The notes under the pieces were generated by a model that worked only from the letters and a program-made list of their open reading frames with translations, was not told the DNA's origin and did no database searches. Position numbers and translations under genes: made by a program. Shown piece after piece: positions 1 through 8,405 of a stretch of DNA of 64,000 nt (position 1 is the first letter of the stretch; the number at the start of each line of letters is the position of its first letter). The stretch lies in IMG/VR virus record IMGVR_UViG_3300042934_000398, positions 35,444 through 99,443 of that record. One strand, given 5' to 3'. The DNA is from a virus.

Positions 1-1
1 A

Positions 2-727
2 GAAGGAAATGAAGAAAAAACTGACAAAACAGAAGAAGAATGGATTTGGGTAGAAGGTTATAAAGGTACAGATAAAGACATGAAGTGCCGTGATATGCAA
101 TATGAGTTAAATAAGACGTATGAACACGAAGGTAAAATTGAATTATGTGAATCAGGGTTTCACTTCTGTAAAGAATTAAGTAATGTTTTTGGATACTATT
201 CATTAGATAATGGTAATAGATTTTTCAAGGTAAAATGTCTAGTAATTAAAGATAAATGGGAGTCGGGCGACAATAAATTCACTGCCAAAGAAATTATTTT
301 TACAGAAGAATTAGGATATAAAGAATTAGAAAAATTTATTATTAAAAAATATTCATTTGTACATAACAAAAATGAATGGAATGAACTAAGTGAAATTGGT
401 ATTAAGAAATTTTACAGAAAGTATTTTATGAGTATTATGTCAGATGCTGGTTATGGAGAAACATTTTCTAATATCTTATATGATGATATAAATAAGAAAA
501 TCGAAGAAATAGAGTCTGAAAATAAGAGAAGATACATAGAGGCAAATTCTTATAGTAACATATATTATCCAAACCAATATATTTCAAAGCCTGTAAGAAA
601 TCCATTTTATATTTATGAGCCATCATATGATTATACTAGATTCGACGAATTGATTAATAAAGTAAAAGCATTTCAAGAAGAGGGATTATCAAAAGATATG
701 TCGGTTTATTTACTACTGAAAAGGTAA
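2..727 (+). CDS. 5'-truncated phage protein, DUF7666-like
   Basis: The reading frame is open to the left window edge, so the true start lies outside; the first internal ATG at 80 is not the likely start. The visible N-terminal part (WVEGYKG, then K-C-R, Q-Y-E, K-T-Y-E, ESGFHFC and NVFGYY) matches the layout of a common phage family of unknown function whose signature is 'FHxC...DVFxYY'. The C-terminal part is highly charged and Tyr-rich with no recognised motif. It is followed after about 40 nt by the remnant of an RNA ligase gene. The function is unknown; the family resemblance is from memory and is moderately secure. Confidence 0.7.
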   Translation, partial: EGNEEKTDKTEEEWIWVEGYKGTDKDMKCRDMQYELNKTYEHEGKIELCESGFHFCKELSNVFGYYSLDNGNRFFKVKCLVIKDKWESGDNKFTAKEIIFTEELGYKELEKFIIKKYSFVHNKNEWNELSEIGIKKFYRKYFMSIMSDAGYGETFSNILYDDINKKIEEIESENKRRYIEANSYSNIYYPNQYISKPVRNPFYIYEPSYDYTRFDELINKVKAFQEEGLSKDMSVYLLLKR

Positions 728-767
728 TCAAAAGCGCATTTCATTTGGAATTTGAAAGGAGAGAATA

Positions 768-833
768 ATGAGGAAATTAGCAAGTGTTAAAGTAGTAAGT
801 GATATGATGCCAATTGAAGGAATGTGGATGTAA
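768..833 (+). pseudogene. Detached N-terminus of an RNA ligase gene
   Basis: A strong ribosome-binding site (GAAAGGAGAG) precedes a 21-codon frame starting MRKLASVKVVSDMMPIEG and stopping at TAA. The intact ligase downstream starts MRKLAHIEKIEWLSPIKD, so the two N-termini align without gaps (M-R-K-L-A, then P-I). This looks like the original start of the ligase gene, cut off when the adjacent nuclease gene inserted after the PIEG codons. It could still be translated and, through the TAATG overlap, couple translation to the nuclease. Confidence 0.6.
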
Positions 834-1450
834 TGGGTAAATATAGTGGTTTAAAAATTGGTGATAAATACAATAATTGGACTGTTGATTCAGAATGTTA
901 CAAAGACAAGAACGGTTCTGATGTTTACATGTGCAACTGTATTTGTGGAGAAAGAAAGCAAGTAGAAGGAAAGGCTTTAATTCTTGAAAGAAGTAAATCA
1001 TGTGGGTGTATAAAAAGAGTAAATGCCGAAGAACAAAAGAAACGCATTAAGGAATATAAAGCAAAATATTTTCAGGAAAACAAAGATAAAATTTATAAAA
1101 GAACTATTAATAATCAAAGATTACAAAGAGAAAAAGATATATAAGAATTTGGTATAGATAGGTATTCTTTAAAAAGTAGATATAATATTTCACTTGAACA
1201 ATATAAAGATTTATTAGATAAACAAAATAACAAATGTTGCTTGTGTAATGTCTTATTTGATAAAGAAGATAATTCAAAAAGACCATGTATCGATCATAAC
1301 CATGAAACACAAATTATACGCGGAATCATATGTAAGAATTGTAATTCTGCACTTGGTATGTTTAAGGATAATACTTTAGTTATGAAAAATGCAATAGAAT
1401 ATTTAGAAAGAGATGGTATATATAATGATGAGAAAATTAGCGCATATTGA
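833..1450 (+). pseudogene. Endonuclease VII-like homing nuclease with in-frame TAA
   Basis: The frame from ATG 833 (overlapping the preceding stop as TAATG) begins GKYSGLKIGDKYNNWTV with a Cys-rich N-terminal module (CNCICGE...CGC), then a basic linker. An in-frame TAA at 1142-1144 interrupts it. The same frame continues with the recombination endonuclease VII core: CCLCN, then DHNHET, RGIICKNCN and LGMFKDN, i.e. the two CxxC pairs and the DHxH active-site motif. It is therefore one gene split by a single nonsense codon, typical of decaying homing endonucleases. Its 3' end overlaps the start of the RNA ligase by 23 nt. A two-polypeptide gene cannot be excluded, but no ribosome-binding site precedes the second half. 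Confidence 0.75.
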
Positions 1451-2507
1451 AAAAATTGAATGGTTAAGTCCTATTAAAGATAGGGATAAAATTGAATTAG
1501 TAGGGGTTTCTGGTTGGCAATGCATAGTAAAAAAAGGGGAATTTAATATTGGTGATAAATGCTGTTACATAGAAATTGATAGTGTAATGCCAGAGACTGA
1601 ACAATTTGAATTTCTAAGAAGTAAAAAGTTTAGAATTAAAACTATGAAGATGGCAGGAGTAATCAGTCAGGGTATTTGTTTCCCATTAAGTATTTTGCCA
1701 GAAGGTGATTATGAATTAGATCAAGATGTTACTGAGATTTTGGGAATTAAACAGTATGAAGAAACAATGGACATTGAAAGAAATGCACCAGCATCATCAG
1801 ATAGTAAAAAGAAATATCCTAATTTCTTAATGAAATTTAATTGGTTTAGAAAGTTGGTATTACCAAAGAAACAAGCTAAAGGATTTCCAGAATTTATTAG
1901 TAAAACAGATGAAACTAGAATTCAGAATGCACCATTTTATTTACAAAACAAAAACGAATGGACAGCAACAGAAAAGGTTGATGGTCAATCAGGAACGTTC
2001 TTTTTAAGAAAAGAAAAATGTAAACGAATATTTAAAAAGACTACATATGAGTTTGGAGTATGCTCTAGAAATCTTAGAATCTGGAATGAAGATAGTTCTT
2101 CATATTGGACTGTAGCTAAGAAGTATAATATTAAACAAGTGTTATTAAATAATATTGGTGATAATGAGTTTATGGCTATTCAAGGTGAATGTATAGCTGC
2201 TAATGTACAAGGAAATAAATACAAGGTTACTGCGCCAGATTTATATGTGTTCAATGTATTAACTCCAAATGGAAGATTAGGCTCTGTAGAAGCAAAAGAA
2301 TGGGCTGAACAGAATGGATTGAAATTTGTACCTATAATTGATGAACATTATATCTTACCTGATAGTGTAAAAGAAATATTAGCATATGCACATGGAGAAA
2401 GTAAATTATATCCAACATTAAGAGAAGGTATCGTGTTTAGAAGTAAAGATGGAAAACAGAGTTTTAAGGCAGTTGATCCACTTTTCTTACTAAAACATGA
2501 TGAATAA
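1428..2507 (+). CDS. RNA ligase, DRB0094/Rnl2-like nucleotidyltransferase
   Basis: An ATP-dependent RNA ligase that seals RNA ends in the cytoplasm through a lysyl-AMP intermediate. The N-terminal domain (MRKLA...GWQCIVKKGEF..GD..CYIEIDSV) is the OB-like module of DRB0094-type ligases. The catalytic motif KVDG (Lys near residue 183) follows, then motif III-like QGECI, motif IV EGIVFRS and a motif V Lys in SFKAV. The length of 359 aa fits the family. Start 1428 (second of two ATGs) gives the conserved MRKLA N-terminus, but no good Shine-Dalgarno is seen because the start lies inside the 3' end of the nuclease frame. Phages use such ligases to repair RNAs cut by host nucleases; that role is inferred. 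Confidence 0.85.
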   Translation: MRKLAHIEKIEWLSPIKDRDKIELVGVSGWQCIVKKGEFNIGDKCCYIEIDSVMPETEQFEFLRSKKFRIKTMKMAGVISQGICFPLSILPEGDYELDQDVTEILGIKQYEETMDIERNAPASSDSKKKYPNFLMKFNWFRKLVLPKKQAKGFPEFISKTDETRIQNAPFYLQNKNEWTATEKVDGQSGTFFLRKEKCKRIFKKTTYEFGVCSRNLRIWNEDSSSYWTVAKKYNIKQVLLNNIGDNEFMAIQGECIAANVQGNKYKVTAPDLYVFNVLTPNGRLGSVEAKEWAEQNGLKFVPIIDEHYILPDSVKEILAYAHGESKLYPTLREGIVFRSKDGKQSFKAVDPLFLLKHDE

Positions 2508-2552
2508 TACTATAAGATCATTCTTTGAATCGGTTTTGAGAAAGGGGTAAAT

Positions 2553-2816
2553 ATGACAGAAGAAAATAAGAAAAGATGTAGAGAAGAAATTGAGTTAAGA
2601 AACTGGAATAAGTTAGGGATTATTGAACCAAATGTATCACCTTTAGTATGGAATAAAGAAGTTGAATTAATGTATGAGGATATGGATGGGCAACCATGTA
2701 GATGTAATGCAATTTATGTTCATAATAGTTTTGGTTCAGATTATTTTCAAGCGACAAATGGGATGGCTAAAGGGAATCGTATGAGTAGTTGTATCGCTTA
2801 TAGAGAATTAAAATAA
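2553..2816 (+). CDS. Small phage protein of unknown function
   Basis: An 87-residue acidic protein with a Cys pair (PCRC, around residue 49) and a conserved-looking C-terminal half (YVHNSFGSDYFQATNG). A GAAAGGGG ribosome-binding site lies 7 nt before the ATG. I recognise no domain. Confidence 0.75.
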   Translation: MTEENKKRCREEIELRNWNKLGIIEPNVSPLVWNKEVELMYEDMDGQPCRCNAIYVHNSFGSDYFQATNGMAKGNRMSSCIAYRELK

Positions 2817-2835
2817 ACTTATAGAGGTAGATAGT

Positions 2836-3072
2836 ATGAAATATTATTACAGTGAAGACCTGATAAATATTATTATGATATGTAATCAAGATGAAAGTGA
2901 TATAAATAATATTGTTGCTCAAAGCCTTATAAAGAGATGTGAAAAAGCAATGGCTTGTAGTGATATAAAAATACGTTTTACTAAAAGAGATAGAGATTTT
3001 CTTTTGGATAAAATGTGGAAAGATATAGATGAAAATGCTAGGTTTACAATTATGCGAATTATGGGAGTGTAG
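2836..3072 (+). CDS. Small hypothetical protein
   Basis: 78 aa, helical and charged, preceded by an AGAGGT ribosome-binding site 20 nt after the previous gene. No recognisable motif. It sits in the + strand run of small genes before the TnpB insertion. Confidence 0.65.
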   Translation: MKYYYSEDLINIIMICNQDESDINNIVAQSLIKRCEKAMACSDIKIRFTKRDRDFLLDKMWKDIDENARFTIMRIMGV

Positions 3073-3115
3073 ACACAATAATAATTTAAATAAAGTAGAC
3101 TTATAAGGAGGATTT

Positions 3116-3292
3116 ATGAGTAGTGATTTTAAAGATAGACTTTTAAAACGATCAGATAATAATTGTGAAAATGTTTTAGATAACCATGATGTAGATGACT
3201 ATTATGAGGACGAAAATAACTACAATGATGATGATTGGAACGAATACGTAAATGACTATTATGAGAATTATGTAGCAAAATATTCGGATTAA
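3116..3292 (+). CDS. Short acidic Asp/Asn/Tyr-rich protein
   Basis: 58 aa with a perfect AAGGAGG ribosome-binding site and an ATG 5 nt later. The C-terminal 35 residues are almost entirely D, E, N and Y. A strongly acidic small phage protein of this kind could be a DNA mimic or inhibitor, but nothing in the sequence proves it. Confidence 0.65.
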   Translation: MSSDFKDRLLKRSDNNCENVLDNHDVDDYYEDENNYNDDDWNEYVNDYYENYVAKYSD

Positions 3293-3337
3293 TTACGATG
3301 AAACTATACTTTGATAGGAAAATGAAAGGAGAAATAA

Positions 3338-3733
3338 ATGAAATTTGAAAGTAAATTTGAGTTAGGACAGCAAGTATGGGGTACAGTTATTAATGATAAA
3401 AGTACATATGAACCAGTGGAATGTGATTTATGTGATAGCACAGGGTTTGTCATCGTAAAAGGGAAAGATGTAGAATACATTTGCCCTCAATGTTTTGGAG
3501 ACAAACAATATAAGAAATTAGGTAAAGAAATGACAATCTGCAAAACTGGTAAAATAGGCAAAATATGTGTAGAACAGTATGATAGTCAATATAAAAATAC
3601 AAGTGGAACAAAATATATGATCGACAAAACAGGAGTAGGAAGTGGAACTGTGTGGCGTGAAGAAGAATTATTTGCATCCGAAGAAGAAGCTCAAAGGGCT
3701 TGCGATGAATTTAATAAAAACAATTTACTATAA
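3338..3733 (+). CDS. Zinc-knuckle protein, DnaJ zinc-finger-like
   Basis: 131 aa. After a short N-terminal 'F..GQ.VWGT' segment there is a CDLCDSTGF...CPQCFGD pair, the CxxCxxxG repeat layout of DnaJ-type zinc fingers (one full zinc site). The C-terminal half looks beta-rich. Such single-knuckle proteins are frequent among uncharacterised phage early genes. AAAGGAG precedes the ATG. The role is unknown. Confidence 0.7.
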   Translation: MKFESKFELGQQVWGTVINDKSTYEPVECDLCDSTGFVIVKGKDVEYICPQCFGDKQYKKLGKEMTICKTGKIGKICVEQYDSQYKNTSGTKYMIDKTGVGSGTVWREEELFASEEEAQRACDEFNKNNLL

Positions 3734-3771
3734 AGGACGAATTTTATCGTGAAATAGAAGGGATGTGACAG

Positions 3772-4962
3772 ATAATATATAAAACAAAAATAATACCAGT
3801 TAAGTGTAGCAAAACTGATTATCATTATTTATTGAGACTGAACAAATTGTCAGCCGAAGTTTGGAATTATTGCGTGAAGATTGATAAAGAATATTATACA
3901 AATAATAAAAAATATATGGATATGAGAACTATACAAACAGCAGTTAAGTGTTATAACAATCTTCACGCAAAAGGAATTTACTATGTTTATAGAAAGTATA
4001 TGTTTGCAAGAGATTCAATGTTTAGGTCAATTAAAGCAAAGCATGATACAAGCAATAAAGTAAAATTACCTTATAAGAAAAAGAAGTATTTTAATACAGG
4101 TTGGGATTATCAAAGTATTAAATATGATTTTGAGAAAGGATTGATAAAATTATCAAGACCAATATCGCATGATGAAAATGGTAAGAAAATAAACAATCCA
4201 CCTGTCAAATGTTATACAAAAAACATTCCACAAGATATTAAAGAGATTGAATTGGTATATCGTAATGGATTATATTTAGTAATTAAATATAAGGAAGAAG
4301 ATATACAACAATTAATTCAATCCAATAATTCAGCGGCTATTGATCTTGGAGAAATACATAGCATTACATCTATAGATAATAATGGACATGCAATAATTAT
4401 TACTGGAAGAAAATTAAGAAGTATCAAGAGGTTAAGAGATAAAGAACAAGGTAAATTAAGAAGTAAAATGTCGAAATGTAAAAAGCATAGTAAACAATAT
4501 AAGACATATAGAAATGCATTATGGAATTTAAAGTATAAGACAGAAAGGCAGATATTTGACTGTGTTCATAAGATATCAAAATTATATCTCGATTACTGCT
4601 TAGAGAATAATATTTCTAAAGTTTACTATGGTGATTTAGACAACTGCACTCGAAATTCATCTGAAAAGATTGGTAAAATGGTTGGTCAGAAATTAAACGA
4701 ATGGAACTATGGAGAACTCACTTTACAGCTACGAAACAAATTGGAACGATATGGAATAGAAATGATAAAAGTAAGTGAAGCATATAGTTCTCAGACCTGT
4801 CCTCATTGTGGAAAGCGTCACAAGCCAAATTCTCGTAACTATGATTATAGGTGTGGTTATCATCAGCACAGAGATTTGGTAGGAGCAATAAACATTCTTA
4901 ATTTCAATGAAGACATTAAACAAGAATATCATACAAGTTTTAAGTATCTACGGATAGAGTAA
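3772..4962 (+). CDS. tnpB: TnpB RNA-guided nuclease (IS605/IS607-type), ATA start
   Basis: A TnpB/Fanzor-family nuclease. RuvC-like motifs are visible as AIDLGEIHSITSID, then YYGDLD, then the Zn region TCPHCG followed by HRDLVGAINIL. The middle acidic residue is Asp in GDLD where most TnpBs have Glu, and the second zinc pair is incomplete (YRCGY rather than CxCGY), so activity is uncertain. The conserved N-terminus (YKTKIIPVKC) lies upstream of the first usual start codon (TTG 3832). An in-frame TGA at 3766 leaves ATA 3772 (or 3775), placed after GAAGGGATGTGA, as the only plausible start. No TnpA is present. It is a solitary selfish gene with its guide RNA at the 3' end. Confidence 0.85.
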   Translation: MIYKTKIIPVKCSKTDYHYLLRLNKLSAEVWNYCVKIDKEYYTNNKKYMDMRTIQTAVKCYNNLHAKGIYYVYRKYMFARDSMFRSIKAKHDTSNKVKLPYKKKKYFNTGWDYQSIKYDFEKGLIKLSRPISHDENGKKINNPPVKCYTKNIPQDIKEIELVYRNGLYLVIKYKEEDIQQLIQSNNSAAIDLGEIHSITSIDNNGHAIIITGRKLRSIKRLRDKEQGKLRSKMSKCKKHSKQYKTYRNALWNLKYKTERQIFDCVHKISKLYLDYCLENNISKVYYGDLDNCTRNSSEKIGKMVGQKLNEWNYGELTLQLRNKLERYGIEMIKVSEAYSSQTCPHCGKRHKPNSRNYDYRCGYHQHRDLVGAINILNFNEDIKQEYHTSFKYLRIE

Positions 4963-5075
4963 TCTAAAGTAGTAGATGGCTAGGTTGGAGTCCTAAGTAG
5001 TCCGTTGTAATTTGACGAGAAATTTTCAGTAATGAAAAAGCCAACCAAATATAATTTTGATTTGATTAGAAGAAA
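4963..5075 (+). ncRNA. Putative omega RNA / right end of the TnpB element
   Basis: This non-coding stretch directly follows tnpB, the usual place for the reRNA/omega RNA scaffold. It contains a long-range pairing GGTTGG / CCAACC enclosing internal short hairpins (e.g. TTTTCA / TGAAAA). Sequence from about 5050 onward would be flanking DNA that can act as the guide. The exact element end cannot be fixed without related insertions. Confidence 0.5.
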
Positions 5076-5090
5076 TGAGGTGATTTTACG

Positions 5091-5501
5091 ATATTTTATT
5101 GTCCAAAATGCAAGAAGTTAGATATTAATTTTAAAATGAATTCAGACATTCCACATGTAGTAAACATCAGAGATGGTTACGGACACCCTCTTTATCATAT
5201 GAAGTGTGAATGTGGAAATTATCTATCAGCAGGAATCCATTTTACAAAGGAAGAAGTAGAAAAGGATTCTGGTTTACTTGATTATATTAAAGAGGTTATC
5301 ACTGGTTATAACAAAGATGGATGTTTTTATATGGATGGCTATTATAAATATGTGGAAGATAGAATAAACAAGATAGAACAACGAAATAAAGAAGTATTAG
5401 AAGAACGAGCAAGAATTTCTGTTATGAGTGAATTAGAAAAGAAAGAATATTTTGAAAAGAAATATGAAGAAATGATGAAACGGCTAGGAGAGGAGAAATA
5501 A
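5091..5501 (+). CDS. Zinc-ribbon phage protein, ATA (or ACG) start
   Basis: 137 aa. The N-terminal YCPKC and CECG pairs form a zinc ribbon; the C-terminal third is a charged coiled coil (about residues 95-137). The first ATG at 5136 would delete the first zinc pair. Upstream in frame there is only GGT-GAT-TTT-ACG-ATA after a TGA, with a GAGGTGAT ribosome-binding site, so initiation must be at ATA 5091 or ACG 5088. It lies directly behind the TnpB element. The function is unknown. Confidence 0.7.
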   Translation: MFYCPKCKKLDINFKMNSDIPHVVNIRDGYGHPLYHMKCECGNYLSAGIHFTKEEVEKDSGLLDYIKEVITGYNKDGCFYMDGYYKYVEDRINKIEQRNKEVLEERARISVMSELEKKEYFEKKYEEMMKRLGEEK

Positions 5502-5502
5502 T

Positions 5503-5799
5503 ATGGAAAGATTAACTAAGATTACGACAAGTGGATTTGATAATAAGAAAGTTGACACAGAAGATTATAGCGTATATGAATTATTACAAATGGTATTAGG
5601 CAAGTTGGCAGCATATGAAGATACAAATTTAATGCCTGATGAAGTGGAAGAACTACAAGGACGAATTGAACATTTGCAAAAATTCTATGATTACTTTTGC
5701 GAATTATATGGTACAGGTTTAGATGTCGCTAACTGGCATTTAAATGGAGATCTAGAACCGTTTGATAACTTTTTCGATAGTGCGGAAGAGTCAGAATAA
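5503..5799 (+). CDS. 'MERLTK' family phage protein
   Basis: 98 aa, starting MERLTK and containing LGKLAAYEDTNL followed by a Glu-rich helix. This is a widespread small phage protein family of unknown function. A paralogue starts at 35166. The ATG follows the upstream stop within 2 nt and the ribosome-binding site GGAGAGGAG lies in the previous gene, suggesting translational coupling. Confidence 0.75.
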   Translation: MERLTKITTSGFDNKKVDTEDYSVYELLQMVLGKLAAYEDTNLMPDEVEELQGRIEHLQKFYDYFCELYGTGLDVANWHLNGDLEPFDNFFDSAEESE

Positions 5800-5842
5800 A
5801 TGTGACATTTTATTATGATATTTAATAAGAAAAGGAGATAAT

Positions 5843-6334
5843 ATGAGACAAATAAGAAGAAATGTATTTGAAACAAATTCAAGCAGCACACATAGTATTT
5901 GTATTACCAGTAGAGATAAGTTATTAAATATTCCTAAATCAATCCACTTTAGATTAGGTGAATTTGGATTGGAATGTGAAAATTATCATGATAGCTCATC
6001 TAAAGCAGAGTATCTATATACAGCAATTATGTGTTGTGAAAGAACAAAACTATTAGAAAAGATTAAAGAATACTTAGATAAAAATGGAGTTGAGTATTCG
6101 TTTGATGAACCAAGATATTATACAGGAACATATGGCACATGGATTGATAACGCAAGTATTGACCATACAGAAGATTTACCAGAAATTATTAATGATATTT
6201 GTGGCGATGAAGTTAAGTTGCTTAGATATTTATTTTCAGAAGAAAGCTTTGTTTTAACAGGAAATGATAATGATGACGAAGATGTAGATATTAACGTTGA
6301 CTATGAACATGTAGAATATTATAAAGGAAATTAG
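5843..6334 (+). CDS. FETNSSSTHS-motif protein, copy 1
   Basis: 163 aa. The N-terminus RQIRRNVFETNSSSTHSI is almost identical to that of the next gene (KQIRRGVFETNSSSTHSI), while the rest diverges, ending in a very acidic tail. Conservation confined to the first 20 residues suggests a recognition or processing tag rather than a folded domain. I know of phage proteins with this N-terminal motif but no assigned function. A radical SAM gene follows the pair. Confidence 0.75.
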   Translation: MRQIRRNVFETNSSSTHSICITSRDKLLNIPKSIHFRLGEFGLECENYHDSSSKAEYLYTAIMCCERTKLLEKIKEYLDKNGVEYSFDEPRYYTGTYGTWIDNASIDHTEDLPEIINDICGDEVKLLRYLFSEESFVLTGNDNDDEDVDINVDYEHVEYYKGN

Positions 6335-6347
6335 GAGGATAAATAAT

Positions 6348-6734
6348 ATGAAACAGATTAGACGTGGAGTTTTTGAAACAAATAGTAGTAGTACTCATTC
6401 AATTACAATGTGTTTAAAATCCGATTATGATAGATGGGTAAAAGGTGAGATTCTTTTATTTAAAGGAAGCGGATGGTCATTTGAAGAAGGATATAAACCA
6501 CAAAAGAATAATTTTTATACAAGAGCTGAAGCCATTGAGTTTATGAAACATGATAAGTATTGTTCTAATGATACTAATTGGGACGACAACGATGCGGTAG
6601 ATGAAATACTTAGAGAAAATGAGTTTGTAGATTCTGATTATGAAAATGACGAATTAGAATGGTACGAAGAAACATACATCACACCATCAGGAGAAGAAGT
6701 AATTGCTTTTGGTGAATACGGATATCAGGGTTAA
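6348..6734 (+). CDS. FETNSSSTHS-motif protein, copy 2
   Basis: 128 aa. It shares the conserved N-terminal motif with its upstream neighbour, 13 nt away. The remainder is acidic and rich in aromatic residues, without a recognised domain. AGGAGG ribosome-binding site. See the radical SAM gene at 6749 for the possible link. Confidence 0.75.
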   Translation: MKQIRRGVFETNSSSTHSITMCLKSDYDRWVKGEILLFKGSGWSFEEGYKPQKNNFYTRAEAIEFMKHDKYCSNDTNWDDNDAVDEILRENEFVDSDYENDELEWYEETYITPSGEEVIAFGEYGYQG

Positions 6735-6748
6735 GAGGAGAGAATAAT

Positions 6749-7648
6749 ATGAGACAATTGGGAATGTACATAAACGGTAATTATAAAGTAAAGATATTTA
6801 GTGATGGAACAAAGGTAAGAGAAACAAATGAAAATGAGTTTATCGCTGCATTCCCTGAGAATATGGATGTAAAGATAACAAATCAATGTGATATGGGATG
6901 CATCTTCTGTCATGAAGATAGTAAGATTGATGGAAAACATGGAGATATTCTTAATCAAATATTTATTAATACTTTGCACCCATATACTGAAATGGCAATA
7001 GGTGGTGGTAATCCATTATCTCATCCAGACTTAATTCCTTTCTTAGAGAAGCTAAAAGTGAAGAAGATTATTGCAAACATTACAGTTAATCAAGTTCATT
7101 TTGAAACTAGTCAAGAATTAATTAAGAAGTTGGTTAATGAAAAGTTGATTTATGGACTAGGTGTGTCTCTTGTAGATGCTTCAAAAGGATTTGTAGAGTT
7201 GATTAAGCAATATGATAATGCTGTAATTCATGTTATTAATGGAGTTTTGAAACCTTCTGATATTGAAGTTTTAAAAGACAATGATTTAAAAATGCTTATT
7301 CTTGGATACAAACACTTTAGAAGAGGTATTAGTTGGTATGAAGTAAGACAGGACGATATTACAACAAAACAGGAATGGCTATATAAAAATCTAGCAGAAA
7401 TCACAAAGCAGTTTAAAGTAGTTAGTTTCGATAATCTAGCGATTGAGCAACTTAATGTAAAAAGATTGATGAGCGAGAAAGATTGGAATGAGTTTTATAT
7501 GGGAGATGACGGCATGTACACCATGTATGTTGATCTTGTTAATCAGAATTTTGCTAGATGTTCAGTGGCAGAAAAAAGATATGGGTTACTAGATAATATT
7601 GAAGATATGTTTAACATAGTTAGAGATGAAAAACTGGCAATGAAATAG
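6749..7648 (+). CDS. Radical SAM protein
   Basis: 300 aa. CDMGCIFC (CxxxCxxC, around residue 50) is the radical SAM 4Fe-4S binding motif. It is followed by a GGGNP element typical of the SAM-binding glycine motif, and the rest fits a partial TIM barrel. The N-terminal about 40 residues are beta-like. No SPASM-type C-terminal Cys cluster is evident. It is not NrdG (separate gene at 33171). It sits 14 nt behind the FETNSSSTHS gene pair in the same transcription unit, so one of these proteins may be its substrate; that is inference. Such enzymes need strictly anaerobic conditions, fitting the host. Confidence 0.85.
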   Translation: MRQLGMYINGNYKVKIFSDGTKVRETNENEFIAAFPENMDVKITNQCDMGCIFCHEDSKIDGKHGDILNQIFINTLHPYTEMAIGGGNPLSHPDLIPFLEKLKVKKIIANITVNQVHFETSQELIKKLVNEKLIYGLGVSLVDASKGFVELIKQYDNAVIHVINGVLKPSDIEVLKDNDLKMLILGYKHFRRGISWYEVRQDDITTKQEWLYKNLAEITKQFKVVSFDNLAIEQLNVKRLMSEKDWNEFYMGDDGMYTMYVDLVNQNFARCSVAEKRYGLLDNIEDMFNIVRDEKLAMK

Positions 7649-7679
7649 AAAACTTATTTGCTTTTGGAAAGGAAGATAT

Positions 7680-7847
7680 ATGACCATTAAAGATTTATAT
7701 GTTTATGCTCAAGAACGAGGTATTGAAAACTGCGAAGTAGAAATTCAATATGCTGATGGCGGTGGATGTTATCATGGTACAAGAGATTTAAATGAGCACG
7801 ATATAGAAGTAAAAGAAGAAAGTTATGGTAAGATAGTTGTTTTGTAA
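7680..7847 (+). CDS. Small hypothetical protein
   Basis: 55 aa, preceded by GGAAAGGAAG. It contains ENCEVEIQYADGGGCYHG, a pattern seen in small phage proteins of unknown function. No further inference is possible. Confidence 0.6.
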   Translation: MTIKDLYVYAQERGIENCEVEIQYADGGGCYHGTRDLNEHDIEVKEESYGKIVVL

Positions 7848-7893
7848 AAATAGAATAAATTCGATATTCGATTAAGAAAGGAGAGTTATTATA

Positions 7894-8064
7894 ATGGAAA
7901 ATGATAAATGTGTATTCTTTAGTAAAGATGATTTCAGTGAAGAATCATGGGAAATACTTTGTTCAGAGTTTGAAGTAGATTCAGAACAATCAAGTTTTTG
8001 TGGACATATTATTGTAGAGGAAGATGATTCATTTGACTTGGATGATGACGATGATGAAGAGTAA
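7894..8064 (+). CDS. Small acidic protein
   Basis: 56 aa with an AAAGGAGAG ribosome-binding site. The C-terminus is a run of about 16 acidic residues (EEDDSFDLDDDDDEE). Unknown function; possibly a nucleic-acid mimic. Confidence 0.6.
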   Translation: MENDKCVFFSKDDFSEESWEILCSEFEVDSEQSSFCGHIIVEEDDSFDLDDDDDEE

Positions 8065-8124
8065 TAAATAATATTAGACAACAAAACAAGTGATTGATGT
8101 TCTTATTGGAAAGGAGGAGTTGCC

Positions 8125-8367
8125 ATGATGTCGTCATCTTTTACAGCAGGTGGTAGGTTATTTTGCTCTTATTGCGGCAAAGAAATGCTTAATTGTAAGT
8201 GTAATTGTGAAAAAGCTAAAAAGGATATCGAAATTCAAAACGATATATTTATAAGTCAAGAAAATTTAAGAATTTTAATTTCAGAGAGACTTTCGGAAAA
8301 AGATATTAGAAAAATACAGATTGAAGAAGATATTAAAGCATTAAATAATGAACTTAAATCATTATAA
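8125..8367 (+). CDS. Small zinc-finger protein
   Basis: 80 aa; FCSYCGKEMLNCKCNC supplies a zinc-binding N-terminus, followed by a long charged helix. AAAGGAGGAG ribosome-binding site. Start ATG 8125 or 8128. Confidence 0.6.
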   Translation: MMSSSFTAGGRLFCSYCGKEMLNCKCNCEKAKKDIEIQNDIFISQENLRILISERLSEKDIRKIQIEEDIKALNNELKSL

Positions 8368-8405
8368 ATTGAGCCTTTTATCGACTTTGGAAAGGAGTAA
8401 TTAAA

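Noticed and set aside
1142-1144. TAA in the endonuclease as a recoded codon
   Set aside because: Only one such TAA was seen and TAA ends most genes here; decay of a homing nuclease is the simpler explanation.
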